From: Atopsyche davidsoni
Lineage: Eukaryota > Arthropoda > Insecta > Trichoptera > Hydrobiosidae
Assembly: GCA_022113835.1 (NCBI GenBank)
Contig: JAILWY010000019.1
Coordinates: 7,340,001-7,404,000 of the forward strand
Length of the DNA: 64,000 bases
Direction of reading: 5' to 3'
Shown here one piece after another: positions 12,101 to 23,600 of this stretch (its first letter is position 1; every line of letters starts with the position of its first letter). The translations under genes and the position numbers were made by a program. The notes beneath the pieces were generated by a model. The model worked only from the letters and a program-made list of their open reading frames with translations. It had not been told where the DNA came from and ran no database searches.

Positions 12101-13950
12101 ACTGATGGATACCTGTCTCTTCTAAGTGATTATCTATCACATATTATAGTAGTTAAACTATTAGTTAAAATTAAGAAAAATGCATAAATTTTTGACTGTG
12201 GATTTTATTTTTAATTTTCAGGTTAACCAGAGGGTCACACACATTTATATTTCCAATTCATATATGTGAAGAAGTATTATTGGCACCCATATTCTATGCA
12301 ACAGTAGTTCCATTAGTGTCATGGTTGACAATAAAGAAAGTATTTATTGATCCAATAAATTTCGAAAAACAAAAAAGGGAAAGGGATAGAACCAGAGAAA
12401 ATAATAAGTCAAGGTAAATGTACTCTTGTGCAGGTGGGTAGGTCTTTGTAAAGGTTTGAATTTTTAAACATGTTAAATGACAAAATGTCACCGATTCGTT
12501 TTCTTTGGCGTTGGCTGTGTCAAAATTCAATTAATGTTCCAACATTTCTACCACCTAGAACTTCACACTTGATGTAATTACAGGATTCAAGAAATGCATA
12601 AGGAGGCCAAATGGGCAGTAGACTTGATGCAAGAGATCTACAACCGTATTAAAATAGAAGAAGAAAAATCTAAGGGCTTGATAATAATCAAAGCTCTTTA
12701 CGGGAAACTACCGAATGGTACATTGATTCCTTCTATTTTTTTTATTTTTTTATAATGCTTTAAATTAATTAAAATCATTGTTTATTTAATCCAGGTGCAC
12801 AGCAGCATGCGATTTCCCTCAATGATTCTGGAGATCTTAGTCCAAATGCTCAAATAAATTATGAAGTCATAGATGTCACAATTCCTCTACAATGTCTAGT
12901 TAAGAATTCCAAATTAGTTCTCCAAGATGCATCTAAGGTAAGTTTCGATTTCCAGCACACTTCAGAGATGTTAATAAAAAATATAAAAATAATAATTGTA
13001 AAATGCCAAAGAATGTATTTAATTACTTCAAAATTTAATACACTTCATTTCATTCAGTTCAAAACTCAAAATGAAAATTTTATAAAATGAAATGAAATAC
13101 ATATACACAATATTTCTATTGTTTAGATTAGATAATTTTATGATTATGTTTTACCAACAAAAAAAATATTATTCACATAACCTACAAATTTGAAATGACA
13201 AGGCATTTCCTGCAATTTTTTCAGATATTATGTATGAGCCTTATCCGCCATATTCACCAATCATAATTGAATCTATTTGTTCATTGAATTATTAATAAAT
13301 GAGTACAATTTGACTATCTCCGATTATTAGGTATCTTTAGTTACCTTTGAGTTCTGGAAGACTGGTTTAATTTTTAAAAAATACTGCAAAATTTAACTAA
13401 ACAAATATGCAGTGTGGCCCTTCCCGTTTGCAGTACCAATAGAGATTTCAGATCTCTTCCTGTAACATAAAAGTGAATTAGCACAAGGAAATGCTCACAT
13501 TGCTGCTACTGTTTCAGGCCCAGCTCCCCGGATTCTATGATACCTGCATTGGTGATGACAAACATTTAACCATTCACTATTCTCACCGAGGTCAGCTCCA
13601 CACGTGTACCACCGAGGACAAAGAAGCCCTGCAATTACCCAAACAAAGTGAGTGGTGTCATGTTTAATTCACAGCTGGATGAGAGTTCGCGAATTCGCAC
13701 CGCATCCCGTGCTCTTAATCAGTGAAGTACACCAATAGGATGTAGAATATACTTTTGACATTTTTCATATTAAATAATTAATACATTTATAATGATATAA
13801 GATACAGTGAATCTTCTACATTATTATATCGTCTGCTATTGGGAACAGATGTATTGGAATTCTACCAAATATTTTCGGTAATATTCAGTCATATTTTATT
13901 CATAGGTATGTGTTTCTTTCTTTTCAGAACATCGAGTCAATGATACATAA
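3146..13950 (+). CDS. DNAJC11: DnaJ homolog subfamily C member 11 (13 coding exons)
   Basis: DNAJC11 is a J-domain protein associated with the mitochondrial MICOS/SAM bridge and cristae organisation. Coding exons: 3146-3214, 4042-4213, 4473-4554, 4782-4901, 4983-5110, 5567-5758, 10016-10223, 11959-12075, 12222-12413, 12584-12717, 12795-12937, 13518-13647, 13928-13950. All borders are GT/AG and the frame is kept, giving 569 residues against 559 in human. The J domain has HPD at residues 41-43, then AYEVLSD and RAIYDSLG. Further matches are [16 protein letters not shown], the beta-barrel-like middle (FVVEYGAE-like stretch [11 protein letters not shown]), and the C-terminal DUF3395 segment with [17 protein letters not shown] and LPGFYD. 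The last exon encodes only eight residues (KHRVNDT region). Intron 6 (4.3 kb) was enlarged by a nested piggyBac/mariner insertion. Confidence 0.95.
5880..6030. repeat. Fold-back repeat, copy B, in DNAJC11 intron 6
   Basis: Left arm with AGTAATTGGTGGAACTCC, TTTTCCACATGC and TTGGTGACCGGTTTC, then a core hairpin made of GTTTGACAATGGCAACGTG and AAAGGTTGGCGAAACCG. The right outer arm is missing after 6030, so only one arm plus the core remains. Confidence 0.65.
7990..9259 (-). mobile_element. mariner transposon, nearly complete, one frameshift
   Basis: A 1270-bp element flanked by TA at 7988-7989 and 9260-9261. The terminal inverted repeats begin CCAGGTGTACT and run about 32 bp with a few mismatches to TTAATTTCCGG. 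The transposase reads from about 9066 (HTH part, residues [17 protein letters not shown]) and shifts frame near 8860 into a 264-codon frame that ends at 8066. The catalytic residues are all present: GDEKW, HDNAPSH and [11 protein letters not shown], with 34 residues between the last two aspartates (D,D34D). Only the frameshift visibly breaks it. It sits 27 bp upstream of the start codon of the older piggyBac transposase. Confidence 0.92.
9574..9591. repeat. Perfect 18-bp palindrome in piggyBac end
   Basis: ACCGGTCAATTGACCGGT is its own reverse complement. The same 18 bases recur at 9755-9772. Both are followed by TGTGGTAG or CGTGGTAG, so they form subterminal repeats at the right end of the piggyBac-like element and may be transposase binding sites. 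Confidence 0.75.
9755..9772. repeat. Second copy of the 18-bp palindrome
   Basis: Identical to 9574-9591 and 181 bp from it, 44 bp inside the element end at 9816. Confidence 0.75.
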
Positions 13951-14143
13951 TCAATCGAATGAGTTAAGCAGACAAGTGTTAAAAACTTTTTTTTAAAATC
14001 ATTATAGATTGTAAATATACTCTGTTTTGTAGTAGTAATACACTGTTAATAATAATTAATTTAGTCGCTTCTGGCAGAAAAGTATCAATTTGCAATTTTG
14101 TTATTTATTTTAATCGATTGTAAAGACTAGGTTGTAGTCCTTT

Positions 14144-14149
14144 AATAAA
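14144..14149 (+). promoter_or_regulatory. Likely poly(A) signal of DNAJC11
   Basis: AATAAA lies 194 bp after the DNAJC11 stop codon. Another AATAAA near 15647 could serve a longer 3' UTR. Confidence 0.45.
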
Positions 14150-14169
14150 TTGAGCCTAGATTAGTATTC

Positions 14170-17100
14170 AATTGATCTAATGAAGAAAGGATGCTTGTTA
14201 GACCTTTCTTATTATTCTGTCATTTAGTGACAAAGAGAGTGTTTATTTCAGATGATTTCTAATATCCACTCATTCTGAATCAACATAAGATACCACCTCA
14301 AAGGGGACAGTGAGGTTTTAATTTGTTTGCTATCTGTTTTTTTATTATTAATAATATAGGACTTAACACACAATATTTGGGTAGTTCTGTTTTTAATACA
14401 ATTCTGGACTCGATTTGTTTTAGGAATACACTTTGCTTTTTAATACTATTAAAAAATAATTTATTAGAATGTTACCAAAATTAAAATTAAATTATTAGAT
14501 ATTTTTATTTTGATAAAATCAAAATGATACTTTTTAATTTTCTTATATACTTTTTAATTAATTCAACTCGCATGTCTGTTGATTAAAACTAAATCTTCAA
14601 CTATATCTTGTTATTGTGTAATATCTTATGAAGCGTGGATGCGTGTACATATGACACACACTTTGTTTCACCGCGGTATCACCCTAAGAAGCAAGACTGC
14701 ACATCTCATCTGTGTTTAGATATTTTCACAGGGTCATAGTTCCTTAAGCAGATAAATAAATACAATCAAAAATTTGAAAAGAATTAAATGTATAAAATAA
14801 TTGTCATATTGTAGTAAAGTCGGTGCTTTCTTTTTGGATGGTACCACGGGAATTTAAATGACCACACCAACGTTGAATAATGAAATGAACTTAAATTTAA
14901 CGGTGTGCTGAAAAATATACTGTATGGTTATATTTCACTTTAAATCGTGATTATTAATCAATTGGAAAAATCTAAATGTTTTTCAGTAAGTTCATTTTTA
15001 GTAATGATTTCAGTAAATCTATCTTTTGTACATTTTGGTATTGTTATTATTTACAATTTTTTTTATTTTGTATTTTATTCTGTATTTTGCTTTATTTAGA
15101 GTTATGAATTGAACAAGAAATTTCACCTTTTAGTAAAATTAGTCCATTGAATTAGAAGACTTATAATCTTAAGACTCGAACCCTCCTTGTTCCCCCCATC
15201 AATCAGCCAGACATGGATACGCGAGGGACACTTGCATGCGAGACTACTGATAAATAATCCAAATGACAAACTAGCTACTTCCAAATACTTTACATTACTG
15301 AAATAGAAATCTCAACATTTATCAAAGAGCATCATATCACACAGCAGTCTTGTGTTGTGTGTATTCTAAGCTATATGTATGTAAGCCGGTTGCCAGTGGT
15401 GTGTGCAGACGACGGTGGGAGTAGAGGCGACGATGTCGAAGATACTGTTTACTATGAGTTTCTAACCAATTAGTTTGTTTATTGTGTATGTGTGAAAATT
15501 GACACTGCTCGAGAAACTTATTTAATTGTATTATTTATTTAGGTAAAGTTCATTTGTGGTTTTAAGTTTACTGTTTTTGAGAATTAATCAGTATCGCAAC
15601 ACACATCATTCATTTTTTATAAACACTAGTTTATTCGTGTTATTAAATAAAGAAAACATGGCAATATAAGTTTAGTATATATTTTTTTAATCATAACTAT
15701 ATTCTACATAAATGCCAATTCACCATCAGTTCCGATCATTCTCCAAACATTAATTTTATTATGTGATATGAATCACGACTGTTTGAATTGCAGCTGAAAT
15801 GAAATTTGCATGATTGTTTTTATGTGTGCATTATTTTCATCATTTTAAAGACATAATCAAGTTATGAAGAATTCAGAGCTGTCAATCCTAATGAATTTTT
15901 TTTTCCATTGTTTATTTCTTTACTTCCCCTGTCGAGTAATTTGAGTTTCGGTACTTCTATCCTCCTTGTTCATTAGATGCCAAAATTCACTGGAAGAATA
16001 TTTAGTCTCTCTTCAATTGGTTATTTTTTTTAATGGGGAAAACTATTGATATTCAAAGCAACACTTCTATTGGTAGTAACTCGTTAATTCGATTCTAAAA
16101 CATTTCAATTATTTGCTGTGTTACTTCAGTTTTAATTATTCTACTGGCACATAATGCTCATCAAAATAGTGGTTTTCAGCTCCGAGTCATATCACACACA
16201 GCGTGTTCATGAGGCTTTGCAGTATTCTAGGGGTGAAGTTCGATCCTAGATTCAATTATTGTATTTGTGGAAATAAAAAAGTTATTATTATTTATTGTAA
16301 TGGATTATTCTTTTTTGATTATTTATTTTTTAATGTTTGGTTATGTTTATCTTTAATCCTATTTATTTCTAATCGCTGTTATTACTATTTTTTGTATCTT
16401 TGCTTAAATGGGTAGTATAGGATCGCACAAACCTCCTTATTACCTGGAATAATCACTTCTATATTATTATACAAAGAATTGTGAAATCTGAAAAGCCTTG
16501 TGTGTTTTGACAAAATATTAATTTATACTATTGTCTTTTTTCTGCTGTTCTTGAACCTCCATACTGATATCAAATCGAATAAGGTGCTCTTAAATCTGTA
16601 ACATACAATTCCAGTTCCATAATATTTTAAAGTGACTTGTATAATCCAACCACTGTTTTCTTTTGCAATTTTTATAAACCTAAATCTTTAGATATGGGAT
16701 ATATGGAGGGCAAGAAGTTTGCTTACTTTCAATGGCTTGACCCCGTCAGTTCTTTTGGATATAGGGTGGAAGGTAGCAGGCAAGACCCTGAGAAATACAA
16801 AATGTGTTTTACTTTTTTAAGAAACTGTAATCTGCTGTGCGGTGTACTGCCAGCCCGCCTGCTTTGCAACTTAAAAACTTCTGAATTCAAGCCTGCTTGT
16901 TTGGGTGAACTGCCCATCAACTATTTGATTAATATTCCAACGCTTCAGGTCCTGAAATCGAGCCATTCTCAAGAAATGGTTTGAATAAGTGTAATGTTGT
17001 GATTATGAAGTTGAGCACACAAATCGAGATCCAGTTTTCTTGGGTTTCTATCTAAAATGTTCGACAATCTTGTCTGAAAACTTTGGAACGTTAATCAAAT

Positions 17101-17820
17101 TTTACGCGGCCAACACCCAAGAAAGGATTTTATAAGTTCAAGGCTGAGATGGTTCAAATAAGATGTCATTGATTAAATGTATTATTTTTAATTTGCCTGC
17201 AGGAACTCTTACTGTACAAAATGATAGACATTGTGTGATTATATTCATCTTTTTCATAAAAGACCAATAAACAATATTTCAAAGTAAAAGCTGTTTTATT
17301 TTTAGTATATTGGGATCCAATGGACATAATCCTTCAATATAACCTGTCACTGAACAAAAAATATCACAAACCATCAAATTTTCCCATTGTGATTTCATTG
17401 CTATTAAAGTATTTTTAGTAACTGCAACAGATTGCATTTTTTCTGGATGGAAAATGAAATTCTCCTTGTATTTTTGTCAGTAATATTGCATTTCATAATA
17501 ATAATATACAATATTATAATATATTAAACAAAATATGATTAAGTGTTAAAAGACATTGAGAATTTTTTCTTTGTTTATTTACTCAAATACCAATGGTATA
17601 AGAAAACTTATAAGTAATAGGAATTATAAATTATAGTGTAATAGGAAAATTGTAACCTAGATCAATTTGAATAACTCTTAAATATTTTTATTTTTATTTC
17701 ACATCGTATCTTAAGGTTATACATAAAAATATTTTAAGTCTTGATTTGCTCGATGGGCAACCCTGTGCAATGGCCTTAATTAATAACACTGGTAGATCTA
17801 TAAAATGTAAACAACTATTG
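14170..17820. other. Intergenic, no supported gene
   Basis: AT-rich sequence between DNAJC11 and the next gene. An open frame at 16637-16984 (115 codons, +) shows no family features. Poly-T and poly-A runs are common. I see no RNA gene. Confidence 0.5.
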
Positions 17821-17821
17821 G

Positions 17822-18060
17822 AATAATATTTTAAATAAAATACTTTTATGATTTTTTCACATGTTTAATTTTATTGGTGAGCAGTTTCACCAACCTTTCA
17901 CATTGACATTATCAAACTAATACTCAGTTTGATAATTCCAACGTGAAAGGTTGGTGAAACCAGCTACAAATTAAATTGAACTTGTGGAAAAATCACAAAA
18001 GTATTTTATATAAAATATTAAAATGGAATTTCACCTCTTTGTCAAAAATATTGAATACCG
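17822..18060. repeat. Fold-back repeat, copy C (full palindrome)
   Basis: Two arms of about 100 bp in inverted order: ATTTTAAATAAAATACTTTT, ATGTTTAATTTTATTGGTGA and CACCAACCTTTCACATTG on the left, with CAACGTGAAAGGTTGGTG, AAATTAAATTGAACTTGTGG and CAAAAGTATTTTATATAAAA on the right. The turn is at ACTAATACTCAGTTTGAT. The right arm extends into GGAATTTCACCTCTTTGTC. The DNA or RNA could fold into one long hairpin with smaller hairpins inside. Confidence 0.85.
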
Positions 18061-18956
18061 GAACAATATGTATTTCTTAATATGTTGACTCAAATTCCAC
18101 TCTACAAATATGGTAGAATAAGAAATATTATCCGAAAACACATCCGAATTATAAAGTAGATCAATTTTACATTTAAATAATTCTTAAATACAGACATTTT
18201 CACTGTAAAACATTTTACAGGTTAATTTCAAGTGAACCTGCTTTAAATTTTAGAAGTCTCGTATCCAGTCACGTTTTATTAAATAGTTGAACAATCCCAG
18301 AAAATACAAATAAGTGAAGACATTTATGCACACAAAATAAAATGCATTGACTGCAAATAACTAAAGCTACTTATAAAAAATTAACATTTCAACAGCAATT
18401 AATATATAACAAATACCTGAAGGAATAGTACAATGCTAGTATTCTTAATTAGTACTGTAAAATTTTTATTGTTATAGTTTTTTAGGAATATTAAAAAAAA
18501 ATTTATGAGAGAATATAAACATAAGAGTTTTTGAATTCACACTAGTTATTTAATAATTAATACAGGCAGAAAAATACCCACAGCTTTTATTATAATTATA
18601 AATCACAAAACCCTCTTAGAGGCTCTTTTGTACCAATGAGGCAATATTACCCTGTGAAAGTGTTTGATATTAAAGTATCATAAACAACTAATTAAATATA
18701 AGTTTGAAATAAAATTATCTTATGAATAATAGGAACAAATAAACAATTCAAACAAAATCAATGTTTGTAGTAACATTATTATCACTTTCCAAAATACTAC
18801 ACTGAATCGTGAGAATACAAATCAGTAACTCTCATTTTAAGTTTTGCAAATAATATTTCTGCTTCACAAATCAATAATTTTAAATGGTGAAAGAGTAGGC
18901 TTTTTAACTTTAAAAAATTATATGAATTATTATTATTATTAGTTCTATCTTTAGTT
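18061..18956. other. Intergenic; probable 3' UTR of the - strand gene
   Basis: AT-rich, no reading frame of note. On the - strand an AATAAA (18591-18586) lies about 365 bp after the stop of the 18957-19454 gene and could be its poly(A) signal. Confidence 0.35.
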
Positions 18957-19454
18957 TCAATGGAACTCTTCTGGCGAGTTTATATCCTTGCACATTTCAA
19001 CAATTTGTTCATTTGTAACATCGCTGCTATCAAATATTTCTTCCATTTTAAGCCCAGCCTCAAGTTCAAAGCCCGTGGTAGGCTCTTCAAACATTTCTGG
19101 AAGGTTTATTTCATCTTTAATATTTGGTAATTTTTCTTTTAGTTCTAGACTAAAGTATTCAAACAAGGCTGTTGGTTGTAGATTTTCATTGTCTTTGAAA
19201 TTGAATATTTTAGATATTTCATGTTTGATATTTTCTTCAAAGTCAGTCAACTCTTCAAGAGGTTTGCATAATTTCTTGCACATTTGAAGAAGGTTTGTAT
19301 CTGCATCATCGTTACTTCCAAGTACCTTTTTCAATTTGCGTTTCAGGCTTATTTCAAGTTTATCGTAATTTTTCGAAGCGTTCGGTCTTATGTCTTCTTC
19401 GCCATCATGTGTTTTGCCTTCTTCGACCAATTTACTTTTTTCGGAGTTATCCAT
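18957..19454 (-). CDS. Hypothetical acidic protein, single exon, 165 residues
   Basis: A complete ATG-to-stop frame of 165 codons in AT-rich DNA, much longer than chance frames nearby and with a clearly protein-like composition. The N-terminal 40 residues are charged and look disordered (KSKLVEEGKTHDGEEDIRP). A K-rich helix (ISLKRKLKKVLGS) and several amphipathic acidic helices follow (LTDFEENIKHEISKIFNF, LFEYFSLELKEKLPNIKD, KMEEIFDSSDVTNEQIVEMC). There is no signal peptide, membrane segment or cysteine pattern. I do not recognise the family; a small helical adaptor or kinetochore-like subunit would fit, but that is a guess. It starts 1.15 kb from ATG9 in the opposite direction. Confidence 0.6.
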   Translation of the reverse strand: MDNSEKSKLVEEGKTHDGEEDIRPNASKNYDKLEISLKRKLKKVLGSNDDADTNLLQMCKKLCKPLEELTDFEENIKHEISKIFNFKDNENLQPTALFEYFSLELKEKLPNIKDEINLPEMFEEPTTGFELEAGLKMEEIFDSSDVTNEQIVEMCKDINSPEEFH

Positions 19455-20605
19455 ATTTTAAGCGCATGTACTCGTAATTGTATAATTTATTTACAGCTAT
19501 ATGCTGGAATCGATAACGCCTCTGCTAAATTAGTAGTTAATTTTAAGATCGTAGTGCTAATTCCCGCGTATTATTAAGATCTTGATAAAATAATATGAAT
19601 CGTGGTCAAAGGGTTGAGTTTTTTCGAAATATGTAGTGAATGCTTGTTGCACAATCCACAAAAAAGTTTGAGAATTCAAACTAACACTGAAAAGTGTTAA
19701 TTCAAATTTATAAATTGTGGGAAAATATAGTTTCTCACAAATAAAAGACATACGTCGGGTCGTTTCTCACTCATGTAGAAAAGAGTACCAGAGATAAACT
19801 AGACTGTCGAATGCTACTACATGTGTACACCATGTACCTAAGAAATATGAAGGGTGAAAAATGTCACAATAATATTTTTGCAACGCAACAATAATTCAAA
19901 TTCGAGTAAATCAAAAACTGCATTTGATATGTATATATATATAAATATATTTTTATTTTTAAGAATTCTTACATGTTCATTTGTTACTATATATTTTGTT
20001 TTAAGAATAGGATTTTAACATTTTTTTAGCCAATAATGCTTTTTTGTCCGTGGAGCTTTTTAAATTTTTGTAATGACAACACTCATCAAATAGACCATCA
20101 CAATATTTTATTATTGTCAATGGTGGATAAGTACGCATCTCTTTCTATTTAAAGTTATCGAAAACAAATACGTAGTTACGTTAAAATAATCAGGCTAAGA
20201 AAATACGCATACTATAATACATAAAATTACAATGGAATATCATTTTTAATTGGCGTGTTCTCCTGAATGAACAAATATCCTGGTTAGTTTCCTTGACGGC
20301 CCTTTGTTGTGTTTTTATGTACCCATCATCTGTCATTATTTTTATAAAAAAATAATATTGAGTACTATAACATTCACTTAATAATTAATGATGGAAAATA
20401 AATTGATAGCTGTCGACATGTGTTAAAATTGGAATATTTATACATTTCAACGTGTACGGAATATTAAAAAATAAATATGTTGTCTCATGTGAGGATTTTG
20501 TTTCCTATTACCGAGTTTTTTTTGTTTTAGAAAATAAACATGTTGCCTGTAATCAATGACTTGTAATAATAAATTTGATGAAACTAGTTATTAGTTTGAT
20601 AAAAA
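19455..20605. other. Shared upstream region of the hypothetical gene and ATG9
   Basis: AT-rich, divergent arrangement. I see no TATA box at a convincing distance from either start codon. The ATG9 5' UTR probably begins within the last few hundred bases, or lies on an upstream non-coding exon. Confidence 0.4.
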
Positions 20606-23600
20606 ATGGCTAATTACAAGATGCGAGAAGTTAGTTATAATGCCTTAAATAATGAAATATTGCCTCCCATGGGTGGCCTTACTGAAGATTCTGAAGATGA
20701 AGGGACAGGTGGTGTAGTCCATGCCCATGAAAATGAGCACGATGACACATCTGCTGTTATCATACATGTAGTGCCTGACAGCAACAAAGGTAAGAAGTCT
20801 AGGTATTAATGTGACTGATCTGAAAACAAATATATAAATTGTGATTATTTGTCATAGATAACATTTGCATAAATCTCAATTACCTCAAAGATAATATTTT
20901 CTTAATCATCCATTATAACATGTGATAACTTTGTAGTTCATATATTCCTTAATTACTAAGTAGCAAAAATATTTTTTAGGTGGGTGGACACACATTGAAG
21001 ATTTGGATTCCTTTTTTACAAAGATGTATCGATACTACTTGAAGGGTGGATTTGTTCCGATGCTCATATCCGACTGTCTGCAGCTCATTCAATATGGCTT
21101 TGTAGTGATATTCTTGTCATTTCTAGTGTTCTGTGTAAATTATCCCGTGTTATTTAAGGACGACATTAATAATCCTAGCGTGAAAGCTGGCAACGTCAGT
21201 ATCGCAGATGTTATTTACGATGCTCCTGTATGCATTGAAAAGATAACTTGGAAATGGTGAATATTCCACTCTCCGTCTTAATATCAATATATTTAAGTTC
21301 AAATTATGGATAATCAATTATTGATGTCATGACTGTTGCACTAGGTGGTGCTTGGTCTTCCTGTGTGCTGTGATTTGGCTAGTGCGATTAGTTACTTCCA
21401 TTTATTATTTATATCATGCATATGATACCAAGATGTTTTACAATCATGCTCTGAAGATAAGAGATGTAAGTATTATTATATGTTTTGAAGTTTGTTGCTA
21501 TGCCAACCTAATGTTATTTTCAAAAACCTGTTTTGGATTCTCTCCTTAATGAGTCTTGAACCGCTGTACACAACAAAAATAACTTGGTGATGCTTTGAAT
21601 TAAACACTTAATTTTTATAAAATTTCTTTTGTTTCTGTTTTGAAATTGTTGTAAAATATTATTTTAGATTTATTTATTTGATAACCATCACATAAATTAA
21701 TCTCTTAACAACCCAACATTGATCTTCCCTGAAATTATTTTATTCAGTAAAGAAATAATATCTTAATAGAAAAGAAATTCATGCATGTTCAGGCGTCAAA
21801 TTAGCTCAACCTATCTTTTATTACAACCAAGGTTGTAATAAAATAATTAACTCTAGCACGTAAATCTGATAAAATATTAATTTGTTTATTTCATTTTGTG
21901 CCTCAGGGTGACCTCAGCTGGATCAGCTGGTGTTCAGTTCTCAGTCGAGTAAGGGAGGCTCAGAGAGAGCAGCAAATGTGCATTCATAAGCAACAAATCA
22001 CTGAACTAGACATTTATCACAGAATCCTTAGGTATTTAAAAACATTTTTTTAAAATTTAAACATAACAAATAAATATAAGCAATTATTCAATATGTTTTA
22101 ATGTAATCCATTGAAAACGATGAGAAAAAAATTTACCCAAAAAAGCCACACCTCCATGAATATTTTGGCCTAGTATTATTGTCACTATGCTACTCTGAAC
22201 GATTATTTGTTCAATGAGTACCGGGCTGAAATAGCTATGGATTAGTTGGTTTAAATCTCACCTATTGCAGTTTTTTTTGTTGTTGAGAATTTAGCTCCTA
22301 ATGAAGTGTATGAGTGAAAAAATACAAAATTAAGTCAAATTTAAAACGATTTAATTTAAAATTTTAATTTAAGTCTTAAAACATCTTTCATTTATGAGAT
22401 GAACTCATCACTAGATCTCATTCTGAACATCAATAGGGCCCCTGAACATGGTTTATCCCGTGCATAGATTTGTCCGTCTTTAAATTATTCCGGTGCGGTC
22501 TTTATCCCAATACTATTCTCACCAAGGACATTATTTACTTTTGTCATTGCAATTATTATAGTTCTATCTATGGATTATTACAAAGTATTGTTTCTGTTTT
22601 CAGGTTTGATAACTACTTAGTGGCTATGGTCAACAAGAGGCTGCTGCCGCTGCATATATCTGTGCCTTTTGTCGGGGAAGTCCCGTATCTATCCAAGGGA
22701 CTGAAGTTCAATTTGGAACATCTATTATTTTGTTAGTGCATTCTATTTATTAAATATTATTACATGATATTTTATATTTATTTGGTTCTTTTACGCGTCT
22801 TATTCATGTCATAAAATAAAATGAAGTATTTTTTTTAATTCTTGCAAGGAATGGAAAGTTTTTCGTCCCAACTGTTCTATTATTTATAACACTAACATTT
22901 TCAATCCAAGAGGATTTGGTGTGATATCATATCAGTCTTTATATTCTTGTGTATTTGTAGATGATTTGAATCAAGCATTACCATAATGAAAACCATAATC
23001 AGCATAATTAAATTCTCCAAAACTGAAAATTAAATAATCACTGGCTGCAGTATATGATATTCAAATCAAACGAGGCAGAAGTTTACATGTTAAAACTTGG
23101 AATTTACAATTAAATGTTAAACTTAATGCAACATTGTCTGCTATGCTGTACCATTTCTCCCGTAATTCATTAGGTACCTCTCTGCTTCAGCATTGACACT
23201 CACTTTCTCCTTTCAGTGATGAAGTACTCTTCCATGAAATGAATTCGTCCATTTCACAATTGAACAATTAAATTTTTATTTTCGGTGCTACATCCACTAG
23301 ATTCTATTTTTAACATCAATAGGAAACCTAGAATACTGATTCGATACATCAATTCTATATTCTTTTAACCATTTCCAATCAGTCTGTACTCTGCCATTAT
23401 TCCCATCTTAGACATATTTTACTTTTATTGCTGCAGATTCATTTTCAAATATGAATCATTCTGTGCGTACTGATTATCAATATCCACATTCTCAAGTTTA
23501 TATCTTTTCTTTACATAATATATAATAAATGATTGGGTGTTTAATATCAGAACAGGTTTTAACTTGCTCTGCGATGCATTATTTTACAAAATAATTATCC

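Noticed and set aside
16637..16984. 115-codon + strand open frame between DNAJC11 and the next gene
   Set aside because: No family motif, mixed hydrophobic and cysteine-rich composition, a 63-codon frame also open on the other strand and no splice context; treated as chance.
18988..19577. + strand frames of 60-99 codons
   Set aside because: They are shadows of the 165-codon - strand frame, which has better composition and a complete start and stop.
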